NCBI GenBank assembly: GCA_016870115.1
Contig: VGCH01000004.1
Span: 62,001 to 126,000, forward strand
Origin: Alphaproteobacteria bacterium
Lineage (GTDB): Bacteria > Pseudomonadota > Alphaproteobacteria > Reyranellales > Reyranellaceae
DNA length: 64,000 bases
Direction of reading: 5' to 3'
The position numbers and the translations under genes were made by a program. Numbering within the stretch: position 1 is the first letter of the stretch; each line of letters starts with the position of its first letter. Of the stretch, positions 45,131 through 57,864 are shown in pieces. The notes beneath the pieces were generated by a model that saw nothing but the letters and a program-made list of their open reading frames with translations, ran no database searches and was not told the DNA's origin.

Positions 45131-45699
45131 GACGCATCTCCCGGACCGCGCGCGGTGCCCCGCGCCTGCACGGGCACGTTCAGAGGATCGCGAGGACGCG
45201 CGCGGGCGAGCAACGGACCGAGCACCGGATAGAGCACGACCACGACACCCCACTGGACCAGCGCGGGCGCGAGATCGAGCGGACTCCACCGCCAAAGCAC
45301 CGTGAAGCCCCAGACCAGCACGACGAAGCCGACCGTGAGCAGCGCGAAGGCGAACCAAAGGAAAGGAAACGGCACGCCCAGAAGATAGCGGCGGTTGGCG
45401 ACGATGGCCGCCCGCATCAGCACGAAGCCGAGCGCGCTCACGCCTACCGGCGCACCGGGTCCCCCCAGTAGCAGATCGAGCAGCACCCCCGCCGCCAACA
45501 GGAGCGGGCCAGGCAAACGCTCGGGCGAGACCAGGCTGAACTGGAACACGACGAGCACGGGCAGAAGCGGCAACGCATCGGACAGCCAGGGCGCCCGGAG
45601 CGGCGCCAGCGTCAGCAGCACCGCCAGCAGCAGCGTGAGGCCGGGCAGCGCCGCGCGACCCCAGCGATCGAGAATGGCGAGCGTGCCCTCGGCGCGCAT
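45127..45699 (-). CDS. mreD: Rod shape-determining protein MreD
   Basis: The 190-residue hydrophobic protein has five to six membrane segments and lies in the conserved mre order. Sequence conservation of MreD is low, but segments such as LLPVLVVFQFSLVSPERLPG and GPLLLAAGVLLDLLLGGP fit the family (function-defining D-L-L-x-G near residue 87). It links MreC to the elongation complex. The ATG at 45699 starts one base before the mreC stop ends, so the two genes nearly touch. Confidence 0.88.
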   Translation of the reverse strand: MRAEGTLAILDRWGRAALPGLTLLLAVLLTLAPLRAPWLSDALPLLPVLVVFQFSLVSPERLPGPLLLAAGVLLDLLLGGPGAPVGVSALGFVLMRAAIVANRRYLLGVPFPFLWFAFALLTVGFVVLVWGFTVLWRWSPLDLAPALVQWGVVVVLYPVLGPLLARARPRDPLNVPVQARGTARGPGDAS

Positions 45700-45700
45700 C

Positions 45701-46591
45701 TCAGCGGCTCCGCGCGCCGGGCGGCGCGGGCTGGGGACTGGGCGGCGTCGTGCGCACGAGACCCGCGACGCCGAAATCGACCACGCGCACAAACTCCAGC
45801 CGCGAGAAGTCCGCGAAGGGACGCACGCGCACGCCGCCCTCGCCCGCCGCGACCACCTCCCCGACCGGGATGCCGACGGGGAAGCTGCCGCCATGGCCCG
45901 ACGTCACGACGCGATCACCGGGCTGCACGCCCGCGACGGTCTGCAGGAGCGTCAGTCTCGGCTGGGCCGAATTGTCGCCTGCCAGGATGGCGCGCTCGCG
46001 GGTGCGTTCGACCTGAACCGGCAGGCGCGAATTGACGTCGGTCACGAAGAGGACACGGGCGCTGTTCTCGCCGGTTTCGGCGATCCGGCCGGCCAGGCCC
46101 TCGGTGGTGACCACAGCCTGTCCGGGGGCGACGCCTCCTCCGCGCCCGACATTCAGCAGCGCGCCGCGCACATAGGCGCTCACACTGTCGCCCACGAGCC
46201 GGGCGGTGATGTAGGAGGCCTCGGGTCCCTCGCGGAACCGCGACAGCTCGCGCAGCCGCTCGTTCTCGTTCTCCAGGCGGCGCGCGGCGGTCTGCCAGGC
46301 GAGCAACCGGGCGTTCTCCTCCCGCAGCCGCGCGTTCTCCTCGCGGAGCGAAGCGAACTCCTTGAGATCGGCGATGGCGCGATTGGTGGCGGCGACGGGC
46401 CGCGCGACCGCTTCGATTGCGGGCACCGCGAGATCGAGCGCCACCACGCGCGCATGCTCGACCGCCACGGTGTCCACCTTGCCCACCAGCATGATCCCGA
46501 AGGCAGCGACGACCAGCAGGGCGAGCGCGAAGCGCTGCACCACGTTGCGGACCTGGCCCGCCGCCGCCTCGAAATCGTCGCGGATCGCCAT
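45701..46591 (-). CDS. mreC: Rod shape-determining protein MreC
   Basis: The 296-residue protein has one N-terminal membrane helix (FALALLVVAAFGIMLVG), a coiled coil near residues 78-115 (LREENARLREENARLL), and a periplasmic double-barrel domain (NVGRGGGVAPGQAVVTTEG, VTSGHGGSFPVGIPVGEV). MreC activates PBP2 and RodA. A Pro/Arg-rich tail ends the protein. It lies 58 bases after mreB in one operon. Confidence 0.95.
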   Translation of the reverse strand: MAIRDDFEAAAGQVRNVVQRFALALLVVAAFGIMLVGKVDTVAVEHARVVALDLAVPAIEAVARPVAATNRAIADLKEFASLREENARLREENARLLAWQTAARRLENENERLRELSRFREGPEASYITARLVGDSVSAYVRGALLNVGRGGGVAPGQAVVTTEGLAGRIAETGENSARVLFVTDVNSRLPVQVERTRERAILAGDNSAQPRLTLLQTVAGVQPGDRVVTSGHGGSFPVGIPVGEVVAAGEGGVRVRPFADFSRLEFVRVVDFGVAGLVRTTPPSPQPAPPGARSR

Positions 46592-46649
46592 GACCGGTCA
46601 GTCTACCCCGAACTGGGCCGCCCCGCGCGGCCTCCGACGCCCTACGGCG

Positions 46650-47828
<1,179 letters not shown>

Positions 47829-47855
47829 TCAAGGGCTTGCGCGGGCCGTGCGGGT

Positions 47856-49007
47856 TCAAAGACCCATCGACTTGGCGATGGTATTGCGCTGGATATCGTT
47901 GGTGCCACCGCCGATCGAACCCACGCGGACGTCGCGGAACAGCCGCTGGATATCGTGCGCCATGGTGTAGCCGGCACCACCCATGATCTCCATCGCGAGG
48001 TGGGCGCAGCGGAACTCGCCGTCGGTGCCCTGGATCTTGGCGATCGCCGTCTCTTCCACCGGATCGAGATCGGCATCGAGCATGTCGGCGATACGCCAGG
48101 TCAGCGCCTGCGTGGTGCGCAGCAGAACGCGCATGTCGGCGAACTTGTGCTGGATCGCCTGGAACTTCGAGATCGGCTGGCCGAACTGGCGCCGGTCGAG
48201 GGCGAATGCCTTCGCGTACTCGATCGCGAAATGCATGTTGCCGCAGGCTTGCGCCGCCAGGCAGAGGCGTTCCAGATTGAGCCCCTTCATCAGGCCGGAC
48301 CAGCCGCGATTCTCGGCGCCGATCACGTGATCGTCCGGCACGAACACGCCGTCGAAGAAGATCTCGTTGGGATGCGTCGTGCGCCGACCGAGCGTCTCCA
48401 GCGGCTTCATCGACACGCCGGTCGAGTGGGCATCGACCCAGAACAGCGTGACGCCCTTGTGACGCGCCTCGGCGTCGGTCTTGGCCACCACCACCAGATA
48501 GTCCGCGACGTGGGCCGCGCTGATGTAGAGCTTCTGACCGGACAGTCGCCAACCATTGCCGTCGCGCACCGCGCGGGTCTTGATGCCGGAGGCGTCCGAG
48601 CCGGTGTCGGGTTCAGAGAGCGCGAAGGCGGCCTTCAGCTTGCCGCGACAGATTTCGGGAATGTAGCGCCGCCGCAGATGCTCGCCGCCACTCAGCTGCA
48701 GATGCATGCCGCCATAGACGACGGTCGGCAGATAGAGCGAGCTCGCGCCGCTATAGTGCCGCGCTAGCGCCTCGACCAGCACGACGAGATCCTTGCGGCT
48801 GCCGCCCATCCCGCCATAGGCGGGATCGAACGGCAGCGCCATGTAGCCCGCCTCGGCCAACGCCTCGAACCCGGCGTGCGGGAACGCGCTGGCGGCGTCG
48901 AGCCTCCGCACTTCCTCGACCGGCAGCGCGCGAGCCATCAGCTCCGCGACATTGCGCCGGATGAGCTTCTGCTCGTCAGTGAGACCGAACTCGTCGAGAT
49001 CGGCCAT
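47856..49007 (-). CDS. Acyl-CoA dehydrogenase
   Basis: The 383-residue FAD enzyme has FALSEPDTGSDASGIKT near residue 128 and the C-terminal EIMGGAGYTMAHDIQRLFRD motif. The position of the catalytic Glu of medium-chain enzymes reads SIGGGTNDIQ, without Glu. A Glu is present in GLNLERLCLAA (E246), where isovaleryl-CoA-type enzymes place their base, so a branched or otherwise unusual acyl-CoA is plausible. It starts where the alcohol dehydrogenase gene ends (1-base overlap). Confidence 0.93.
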   Translation of the reverse strand: MADLDEFGLTDEQKLIRRNVAELMARALPVEEVRRLDAASAFPHAGFEALAEAGYMALPFDPAYGGMGGSRKDLVVLVEALARHYSGASSLYLPTVVYGGMHLQLSGGEHLRRRYIPEICRGKLKAAFALSEPDTGSDASGIKTRAVRDGNGWRLSGQKLYISAAHVADYLVVVAKTDAEARHKGVTLFWVDAHSTGVSMKPLETLGRRTTHPNEIFFDGVFVPDDHVIGAENRGWSGLMKGLNLERLCLAAQACGNMHFAIEYAKAFALDRRQFGQPISKFQAIQHKFADMRVLLRTTQALTWRIADMLDADLDPVEETAIAKIQGTDGEFRCAHLAMEIMGGAGYTMAHDIQRLFRDVRVGSIGGGTNDIQRNTIAKSMGL

Positions 49008-50107
49008 CAGTCGAACACCACCACCCCGCGCGCCACTTCGCCGGCCAGCATGCGCTTCACGCCCTCGTTGATCTCCTCCAGCCGGTAGGTCCGGCTGATC
49101 AGGGCATCGAGGTTAAGTCGCTTGTTCATGTAGTGGTCGACCAGCACCGGGAAGTCGAGATCGGGCCGGACCGAACCGTAGAAGGTGCCGCTCACCTTCT
49201 TCTCCTGGAACACCATCATGAAGGGCGAGTAGCTCGCCTTCACCTGCGGCGCGGAGATGCCAACCGCGACGGCGTGGCCGCCGGGGGCCAGACTGTCGAA
49301 GGCGAGCGCCTGGGTCCTCTCGATGGAGACCGCGTCGAAAGCGTAGTCGACGCCGAGACCGCCCGAATACTCCTTCACCTTCTTCACCGCGTCGTTGTCG
49401 GTCGCCGTGTTCACGGTGTGGGTCGCGCCGAAGGTCCGCGCCATCTCGAGCTTGTTGTCGAGGATATCGGCGGCCACGATGCGGCGCGCGCCCGACAACA
49501 CCGCCCCCTGGATCGCGTTCAGCCCGACGCCGCCGCAGCCGATCACCAGAACGGAGGCACCGGCCTCGATCTTGGCATGGCGGGTCACCGCGCCCACGCC
49601 AGTCGCCACGCAACAGCCGACCAGCGCCGCCTGCGCCCACGGCATGTCCTTGCGGATCGGCACCACCATCTCCTCCGGCACGACGACTTCTTCGGCGAAG
49701 GTGCCGATGCGCGCCATCTGGTTGATGCCCTGGCCCTTGTGTTTCAGCCGCAGCGTGCCGTCATAGAGCGCGCCCGGCGGCACGCTGGCGCGGCCGATGC
49801 AGAGCACGGTGCGGCCCTGGCTGCAGTAGATGCAGCGCCCGCAATGCGGCCGGAACGAGAAGACGACATGGTCGCCCGGCTTCACCGTGACCACCCCGGG
49901 GCCGCACTCCAGCACCTGCCCCGCCGCCTCATGGCCCGGCACCACCGGCATGGGTGTGGGCCAGTCGCCGTTGATGACGTGCCAGTCGCTCTGGCAGACG
50001 CCGGTCGCCTTCATCTTCACCCGTACCTCGAAGGCTTTGGGCGGATCGAGCTCGCATTCCAGGATCTGCATCGGCTCGTTGGGCTTGAACAGGACGGCAG
50101 CTTTCAT
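49007..50107 (-). CDS. Zinc-dependent alcohol dehydrogenase (class III/MDR type)
   Basis: The 366-residue medium-chain dehydrogenase has the catalytic-zinc Cys37 region ATGVCQSDWHV, the GHEAAGQVLECG signature near residue 58, a structural-zinc cysteine group (CGRCIYCSQGRTVLC, 89-103) and the Rossmann motif VIGCGGVGLNAIQGA near 188. It oxidises an alcohol with NAD+. It is cotranscribed with the acyl-CoA dehydrogenase. A terminator for the upstream ilvC gene lies just before it, so it must have its own promoter within about 40 bases. Confidence 0.93.
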   Translation of the reverse strand: MKAAVLFKPNEPMQILECELDPPKAFEVRVKMKATGVCQSDWHVINGDWPTPMPVVPGHEAAGQVLECGPGVVTVKPGDHVVFSFRPHCGRCIYCSQGRTVLCIGRASVPPGALYDGTLRLKHKGQGINQMARIGTFAEEVVVPEEMVVPIRKDMPWAQAALVGCCVATGVGAVTRHAKIEAGASVLVIGCGGVGLNAIQGAVLSGARRIVAADILDNKLEMARTFGATHTVNTATDNDAVKKVKEYSGGLGVDYAFDAVSIERTQALAFDSLAPGGHAVAVGISAPQVKASYSPFMMVFQEKKVSGTFYGSVRPDLDFPVLVDHYMNKRLNLDALISRTYRLEEINEGVKRMLAGEVARGVVVFD

Positions 50108-50146
50108 GGGTGTCTCCTCCTGACCCGACTATAGCAGCGACGCACG

Positions 50147-50178
50147 AAAAAGCGGGCCCGGTTGGGGGCCCGCTTTGG
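50147..50178 (-). terminator. Rho-independent terminator after ilvC
   Basis: Minus strand: AAAGCGGGCCC-CCAACC-GGGCCCGCTTTTT. A 9-10 base-pair GC-rich stem followed by a T-run, about 40 bases after the ilvC stop. Confidence 0.92.
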
Positions 50179-50216
50179 AAGTTCTTATCCGGTCTGAACC
50201 GCGCGGATGACGGCGC

Positions 50217-51281
<1,065 letters not shown>

Positions 51282-51332
51282 TTACTAGACAACCGCGACC
51301 GCAAAGACCAGTCTCGTTTGCTCCAGCGACGC

Positions 51333-51881
51333 ATGACGGCCCTGCGCTCCCTCCTCGCCTTCGCCATTGCCCTGGCCCTCCTCTCGGGCTGCGTCTGGTA
51401 CGAGTCGGGGGTCTCCGGCGGCGGCGACGGGGTGGAGGCGCGGCGGCGCCTCGATACCGCGATCGCCACCGCCACGCCCGCGTCCACCACGGCCGGGATC
51501 GCCAATCGGACTTGGATCCAGTCGCTGGGCAGCAGCGGTCAGGCCGTCCATTATTCTACATCTGATGAGCGTGATTTTCTCTGGATGCCGGAATCCAGCC
51601 GGATCATTGTCGGCCAGTGGCGCGTCGATACCGGCCCCGATGTCCACGGCAGGCCCATCACCCGGCTGTGCCTGCGCTATCCGGGTGAGGCTCGCGGCCC
51701 CCTGGGCGCGGTCGTTGCCGGCGAATGGTACTGCCCGCCGGCCGGCATGATGCTCGATCGCATGACCGACAGTCGCGCCGGCGATCTGCTCGGCCTCGCC
51801 ACTCGGACCCAGGCACCCTTCGCGCGCGGCTACGAGCGCGCGACCATCGCGCAGCTTCTGGCCCGGTTGCCGCGGTCCTAG
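51333..51881 (+). CDS. Hypothetical lipoprotein
   Basis: The 182-residue product has a clear lipoprotein signal: LLAFAIALALLSGC with the LSGC lipobox (Cys near residue 20). The mature part shows STSDERDFLWMPESSRIIVG and a sequence with paired cysteines (RLCLRYPGEA and GEWYCPP), possibly a disulfide. I recognise no family. It is inserted in opposite direction between ilvBH-lysE and ilvC, and has about 96 bases of shared upstream region with ilvC. Confidence 0.7.
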   Translation: MTALRSLLAFAIALALLSGCVWYESGVSGGGDGVEARRRLDTAIATATPASTTAGIANRTWIQSLGSSGQAVHYSTSDERDFLWMPESSRIIVGQWRVDTGPDVHGRPITRLCLRYPGEARGPLGAVVAGEWYCPPAGMMLDRMTDSRAGDLLGLATRTQAPFARGYERATIAQLLARLPRS

Positions 51882-51920
51882 CGAGCGGGACTGTTGTCGG
51901 CGCGGCGGCGCCAAAAAAAA

Positions 51921-52538
51921 CTATCGATCGAGGACGAGCTTCAATCCCAGCGCGCCCAGAACTCCGCCCATGATCCGATCGAGCCAGAGCTTGGCGCGAC
52001 CATAGAGACCCCGCGCGGGGCCCGCCGAGAACAGGAACGTGACGGCGGCGTACCAGGCGAATTCGTTGACGGCGACGATGGCAAGCGCGGTGGCCTCCAT
52101 CCAGGAGGGCGGATTGGCGGGCAGCAGCGACAGAAAGATGCTGCCGAAGAAGACCATGATCTTGGGGTTGGACAGACCCAGCAGGAGTGCCTTGGTGAAG
52201 CCGGCGCCGGTCGGGCTCCCGGCCTCCGGCCGAGGCAGCGGATCGCCCGCATGGCGCCAGAGCTGCCAGGCGATCCAGAAGAGATAGAGCGCGCCGCCGA
52301 TGCGCATCGTGGTGTAGAGCCAGTCAAAGCGCTGGAACAGCGCCTGCAGCCCGCAGAGCGCCGCAGCGGCCCAGGCGACGGCCGCGATGGTGGTTCCGAG
52401 CGCCGCCATGAGCCCCGCGCGGCGACCCGACCCGATCGCGGCTTGCGCCACCAGCATGAAGCTGGGACCGGGGCTCACGACAGCCAGCAGATGGACGAGC
52501 GCAAAGCCCGCCAGCAGCACGACCGTCTCAGCGATCAC
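51921..52538 (-). CDS. LysE/RhtB-family amino acid exporter
   Basis: The 205-residue membrane protein has about six hydrophobic segments and the LysE-family pattern VVSPGPSFMLVAQAAIGSGR near residue 20 and LLGLSNPKIMVFFGSIFLS near 117. Such proteins export amino acids or homoserine lactones. Its start overlaps the ilvH stop by 4 bases, so it is coexpressed with acetolactate synthase; export of branched-chain amino acids or precursors is a reasonable inference. Confidence 0.93.
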   Translation of the reverse strand: MIAETVVLLAGFALVHLLAVVSPGPSFMLVAQAAIGSGRRAGLMAALGTTIAAVAWAAAALCGLQALFQRFDWLYTTMRIGGALYLFWIAWQLWRHAGDPLPRPEAGSPTGAGFTKALLLGLSNPKIMVFFGSIFLSLLPANPPSWMEATALAIVAVNEFAWYAAVTFLFSAGPARGLYGRAKLWLDRIMGGVLGALGLKLVLDR

Positions 52539-53035
52539 AGCGCCTCGCCGCCCCGGCTCATCGCGACGATCCCGGTGCGACCGACATCGACCAGACCCAG
52601 CGACTGCATCAGCCCGATGAAGGTCTGCACCTTGTCGGAGTTTCCGGTGACCTCGAAGACGAAGGAGTCGGTCTTGGCATCGACCACACTGGCGCGGAAC
52701 ACATCGGCGAGCCGCAACGCCTCGACGCGCTTCTCGCCGACACCCTTCACCTTCACCAGCGCCAACTCGCGCTCGATGTGCGGGCCTTCGACGGTGAGGT
52801 CGCGCACGCGATGGACCGGCACGAGCCGGTCAAGCTGCGCCTTGATCTGCTCGATCACCATCGGCGTGCCGCGGGTGACGATGGTGATGCGCGAGAGGTT
52901 CTGTTTGGCGTCGGTCTCCGCGACAGTCAGGCTCTCGATGTTGTAGCCGCGTCCGGAGAAGAGGCCGACAACGCGCGCGAGGATACCCGGCTCGTTGTCG
53001 ACCAGCACCGAGATCGTATGGGCTTCGACAGTCAT
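52535..53035 (-). CDS. ilvH: Acetolactate synthase small (regulatory) subunit
   Basis: The 166-residue protein starts with an ACT domain (TISVLVDNEPGILARVVGLF), carries GRGYNIESLTVAETD and RITIVTRGTP, and has the C-terminal ALS_ss_C domain. It binds valine and gives feedback control of the large subunit. The ATG at 53035 matches the family start; the frame upstream overlaps ilvB. It follows ilvB by 8 bases. Confidence 0.97.
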   Translation of the reverse strand: MTVEAHTISVLVDNEPGILARVVGLFSGRGYNIESLTVAETDAKQNLSRITIVTRGTPMVIEQIKAQLDRLVPVHRVRDLTVEGPHIERELALVKVKGVGEKRVEALRLADVFRASVVDAKTDSFVFEVTGNSDKVQTFIGLMQSLGLVDVGRTGIVAMSRGGEAL

Positions 53036-53043
53036 GGCAGCGC

Positions 53044-54813
<1,770 letters not shown>

Positions 54814-54826
54814 CTCCAACTCCCTG

Positions 54827-54856
54827 AAAAATAGGCCGCAAAACGAGGTTTGCGGC
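54827..54856 (-). terminator. Hairpin with T-run in the ilvB leader (terminator or attenuator)
   Basis: Minus strand: GCCGCAAA-CCTCG-TTTTGCGGC followed by CTATTTTTC. The 8-bp perfect stem and T-rich tail resemble a terminator. It lies between the predicted ilvB transcription start and the ilvB ribosome site. It could end miaA transcripts, or regulate ilvB from the leader. I see no leader peptide with runs of Leu/Ile/Val codons. Confidence 0.55.
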
Positions 54857-54863
54857 GGCGCGG

Positions 54864-54892
54864 ACCATAGTGGCGCGGATTCGGGGGGTCAA
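54864..54892 (-). promoter_or_regulatory. ilvBH promoter
   Basis: TTGACC (54887-54892), a 17-base spacer and TATGGT (54864-54869) on the minus strand form a good housekeeping promoter about 50 bases upstream of the ilvB start. The gene pair can thus be transcribed independently of miaA. Confidence 0.6.
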
Positions 54893-54919
54893 CCCGAAAT
54901 CGGCATCAAACGTAAAGTT

Positions 54920-55852
54920 TCAGGGTCGTGTTTTGTCCAAAAATTGCGCGACCGCGCCGACTGCGTCGCCTCCCAGGCCCTCAAACACAAGATCTGGTGT
55001 GAGCTGGTGACGGGCCCACGTCATCTGGCGCTTGGCATATTGGCGGGTGTGGTCGATCGCGATCCGGCGTGCGTCGGCCAGCGACAACTCGCCCTGAAAG
55101 TGGCGAATGAGCTCCGGCGCGCCATGCGCCTTCAGGCCGGGCCATGTCGGGTCGGGCTGCCGGTCGAAGACGGCACGGACCTCTTCCAGCACTCCGCCCC
55201 CCAGCATCGCGTCAAGACGGCGTTCGATTCGCGCCCGCACCTCCGCGCGGTCGGGCGCCAACAGGATCGTCGTGAAGGCGAGGCGTGGAGGCGCTCCAAC
55301 TGGCGGCGCCGCCTGCCACTCCGAAAGCGGGCGCCCGGTCGCCTCGAGAACCTCCCAGGCACGGATGTGCCGCTGGCGATCATTCAGCGCGAGCCGCGCG
55401 ACCGTCGCGGGATCGCGCGCCGACAACGCGGCGCGAAAGGCGGCGGACCCCAGCTCGTCCCACAAAGCCGTGCCGCGCGTGCGCACCTCGGCGGGGACCA
55501 GCGGCACCGGCGAGAAGCCCGCCATCAGCGCGCGCAAGTAGAGACCCGACCCGCCGCAAAGGATCGGCAGTCGTCCACAGTCATGGGCATGCCCGATCTC
55601 CGCGCCGGCCAGCTCGCGCCAACGCTGCGCGCTGAGCGTTTCCGAGAGCGGCAGCACGCCATAGAGCCGATGCGGTGTCGCCTGGCGCTCGGCCTCTGTC
55701 GGTTGCGCCGTCAGGATCGGAAAGGCGTCGTAGGTCTGCATCGCATCGGCGTTGATCACGACACCACCGCGCGCGCGCGCGAGCTCCAGCGCCAACGCCG
55801 ACTTGCCGCTCGCCGTGGGGCCCACGATCACCAGAACGCGCCGATCCGCCAT
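54920..55852 (-). CDS. miaA: tRNA dimethylallyltransferase MiaA
   Basis: The 310-residue enzyme has a P-loop GPTASGKSALA (residues 10-20), the substrate motif DAMQTYDAFPILTAQPT (a QxYxxxxIxTAkP-like signature) near 38 and GGSGLYLRALMAG near 96. It adds a dimethylallyl group to A37 of tRNAs reading UNN codons. The ATG at 55852 gives the family start; the longer frame is not needed. It is divergent from serB. Confidence 0.96.
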   Translation of the reverse strand: MADRRVLVIVGPTASGKSALALELARARGGVVINADAMQTYDAFPILTAQPTEAERQATPHRLYGVLPLSETLSAQRWRELAGAEIGHAHDCGRLPILCGGSGLYLRALMAGFSPVPLVPAEVRTRGTALWDELGSAAFRAALSARDPATVARLALNDRQRHIRAWEVLEATGRPLSEWQAAPPVGAPPRLAFTTILLAPDRAEVRARIERRLDAMLGGGVLEEVRAVFDRQPDPTWPGLKAHGAPELIRHFQGELSLADARRIAIDHTRQYAKRQMTWARHQLTPDLVFEGLGGDAVGAVAQFLDKTRP

Positions 55853-55923
55853 TCCGGCGCGAGGGAACACCGGCCCGCCCGCGTTTGCAATCAGGACGGG
55901 CCACCAGTAGGGAGAACGCCGCC

Positions 55924-56832
55924 ATGCAGCATGTGCTCGTCCTGATCTGCGATCCCGAGCGACCGGCGCTCGACGAGACACGGGCGCGCGCGGTGGCCGC
56001 CGCCCTGCGGGCCGCCGGTGCGCGTGTCGACGCGGCGGTGTGGCTGGCAGCCGGTGTCGCCTGCGACCTGCCGTTCAGCGCGATCGATCCCGCAGTGGCG
56101 CAGGACGCGGCGAGCGCCGCTCTGGAGGGCGCGCCGATCGACGCGGTCGCCGTGCCAACTGCAGGACGCCGCAAGCGCCTGCTGGTCTGCGACATGGAAT
56201 CGACCATCATCGAGAACGAGATGCTCGATGAACTGGCGGATTTTCTCGGACTGCGCGCGCGGGTCGCCGCCATCACCGCGCGGGCGATGAATGGCGAGAT
56301 CGACTTCCAGGCCGCCCTCGCCGAGCGCGTCGGTCTGCTGAAGGGCCTGCCCGTCTCCACCCTTGATGAGGCCGCGACCCGCATCCGCGTGATGCCCGGC
56401 GCGACCGCCTTGATCGCGACCATGCGGCTGGGGGGCGCCTATTGCGCGCTGGTGTCCGGCGGCTTCACCCACTTCACCCGACTGGTGCGCGGCCGGCTGG
56501 GGTTCGATCTCGATGCCGCCAACACGCTCGAGGTGGCGGGCGACACGTTGGCGGGCACCGTCGCCGCGCCCGTCCTGGGCAAGGAAGCCAAGCTCGCGAC
56601 CCTGGCGCTGCTGTGCGAGCAGAAGTCGATCGCGGTCGCGGACTCGATGGCTGTGGGCGATGGCGCCAACGATTTGCCGATGCTGCAGGGCGCGGGCCTC
56701 GGCGTCGCGTTCCGCGCCAAGCCGGCCGTCGCCGCCGCCGTCGGCGCGCGCGTCGACCACGGCGATCTCACCGCGCTTCTCTACTTGCAAGGCTATCGCC
56801 GCAGCGACTTCGTCACACGGAGCCCGACATGA
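55924..56832 (+). CDS. serB: Phosphoserine phosphatase SerB
   Basis: The 302-residue protein has an N-terminal ACT-like regulatory region (~1-80) and a HAD phosphatase domain. Motif I is VCDMESTIIENE with nucleophile Asp90 and Glu92, motif II is SGGFTHFT near 178 and motif III is VGDGANDLPML near 245. It makes serine from phosphoserine. The ATG at 55924 fits the family; an upstream in-frame start would lie in the intergenic region. Its stop overlaps the start of an MDR reductase gene (ATGA). Confidence 0.95.
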   Translation: MQHVLVLICDPERPALDETRARAVAAALRAAGARVDAAVWLAAGVACDLPFSAIDPAVAQDAASAALEGAPIDAVAVPTAGRRKRLLVCDMESTIIENEMLDELADFLGLRARVAAITARAMNGEIDFQAALAERVGLLKGLPVSTLDEAATRIRVMPGATALIATMRLGGAYCALVSGGFTHFTRLVRGRLGFDLDAANTLEVAGDTLAGTVAAPVLGKEAKLATLALLCEQKSIAVADSMAVGDGANDLPMLQGAGLGVAFRAKPAVAAAVGARVDHGDLTALLYLQGYRRSDFVTRSPT

Positions 56833-57833
56833 CCAAGACCGTCCAAGTCCTGCTCGCCCGCCGCCCGCAAGGCGACGTCACCGCCGACTGCTTCAAGCGC
56901 GTCGAGGTCGATCTTGCGGCTCCCGCCGAGGGCCAGGTGCTGATCCGCTCGCGCTATCTCTCGCTCGATCCCTACATGCGCCCGCGCATGACCGAGACGC
57001 GCTCCTACACGCCGCCCTTCGAGCTCGGCAAGCCGCTGACCGGCGGCGTCATCGGCGAGATCGTGGCATCGGCCAATCCGAAGTTCTCTGCCGGCGACAC
57101 CGTGATCGGTATGCTCGATTGGGCAAGCCACACGCTTCACGACGGCAAGGGGCTGCGCAAGATCGATCCGGCGATCGCGCCGCTACCGGCATGGCTCGGC
57201 ACGCTCGGCATGCCAGGCTTCACCGCCTGGTACGGCATGAACCGCCTCTGCAAGCCCAAGGCCGGGGAGACGGTGTTCGTGTCGGCCGCCACCGGCGCGG
57301 TCGGCCAGATCGCGGGCCAGCTCGCGAAGCTCGCGGGCGCCCGTGTCGTGGGCTGCGCCGGCGACGACGCCAAGTGCAACTTCGCGGTTCGCGAGCTCGG
57401 CTACGATGCCTGCTTCAACCATCGGCTGGAACGCGACTATGGCGCGATGCTCGACCGGCTCTGTCCCAAGGGCATCGACGCCGACTTCGAGAATGTCGGC
57501 GGCAAGATCTTCCACGCGGTGTTCGCGCGTCTGAGTGACTTCGCCCGCGTGGCCTTCTGCGGCGCGATCTCGGAGTACCAGGACAAGGAACCCATGGCGG
57601 GCCCGCCCAAGATGTTTGCGATCGTCCAGCGGCGGCTCAGCATCCAGGGATTCATCATTTCGGATCACCTGCCGCTGATGGGCGAGTTCGCGAGCGAGGT
57701 CGGCGCTTTGGTGCGCGCGGGCAAGCTCAAGAGCCGCGAGACCGTGATCGACGGCCTCGACAACGCGCCGCAGGCCTTCATGGGCCTCCTGAAGGGCGAA
57801 AACTTCGGCAAGCTGGTCGTCAAGGTCGCCTGA
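56829..57833 (+). CDS. NADP-dependent MDR oxidoreductase (leukotriene B4 dehydrogenase type)
   Basis: The 334-residue zinc-free medium-chain reductase has SRYLSLDPYMRPRMTE near residue 38, VFVSAATGAVGQIAGQLAKL (NADPH Rossmann loop) near 147, and DADFENVGGKIFHAVF near 218. These match the prostaglandin/leukotriene B4 12-hydroxydehydrogenase branch, which reduces enones. It is translationally coupled to serB without an obvious metabolic link. Confidence 0.92.
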   Translation: MTKTVQVLLARRPQGDVTADCFKRVEVDLAAPAEGQVLIRSRYLSLDPYMRPRMTETRSYTPPFELGKPLTGGVIGEIVASANPKFSAGDTVIGMLDWASHTLHDGKGLRKIDPAIAPLPAWLGTLGMPGFTAWYGMNRLCKPKAGETVFVSAATGAVGQIAGQLAKLAGARVVGCAGDDAKCNFAVRELGYDACFNHRLERDYGAMLDRLCPKGIDADFENVGGKIFHAVFARLSDFARVAFCGAISEYQDKEPMAGPPKMFAIVQRRLSIQGFIISDHLPLMGEFASEVGALVRAGKLKSRETVIDGLDNAPQAFMGLLKGENFGKLVVKVA

Positions 57834-57864
57834 TCGCAAGCGATCCGACACGCCGCCGCTCCTC

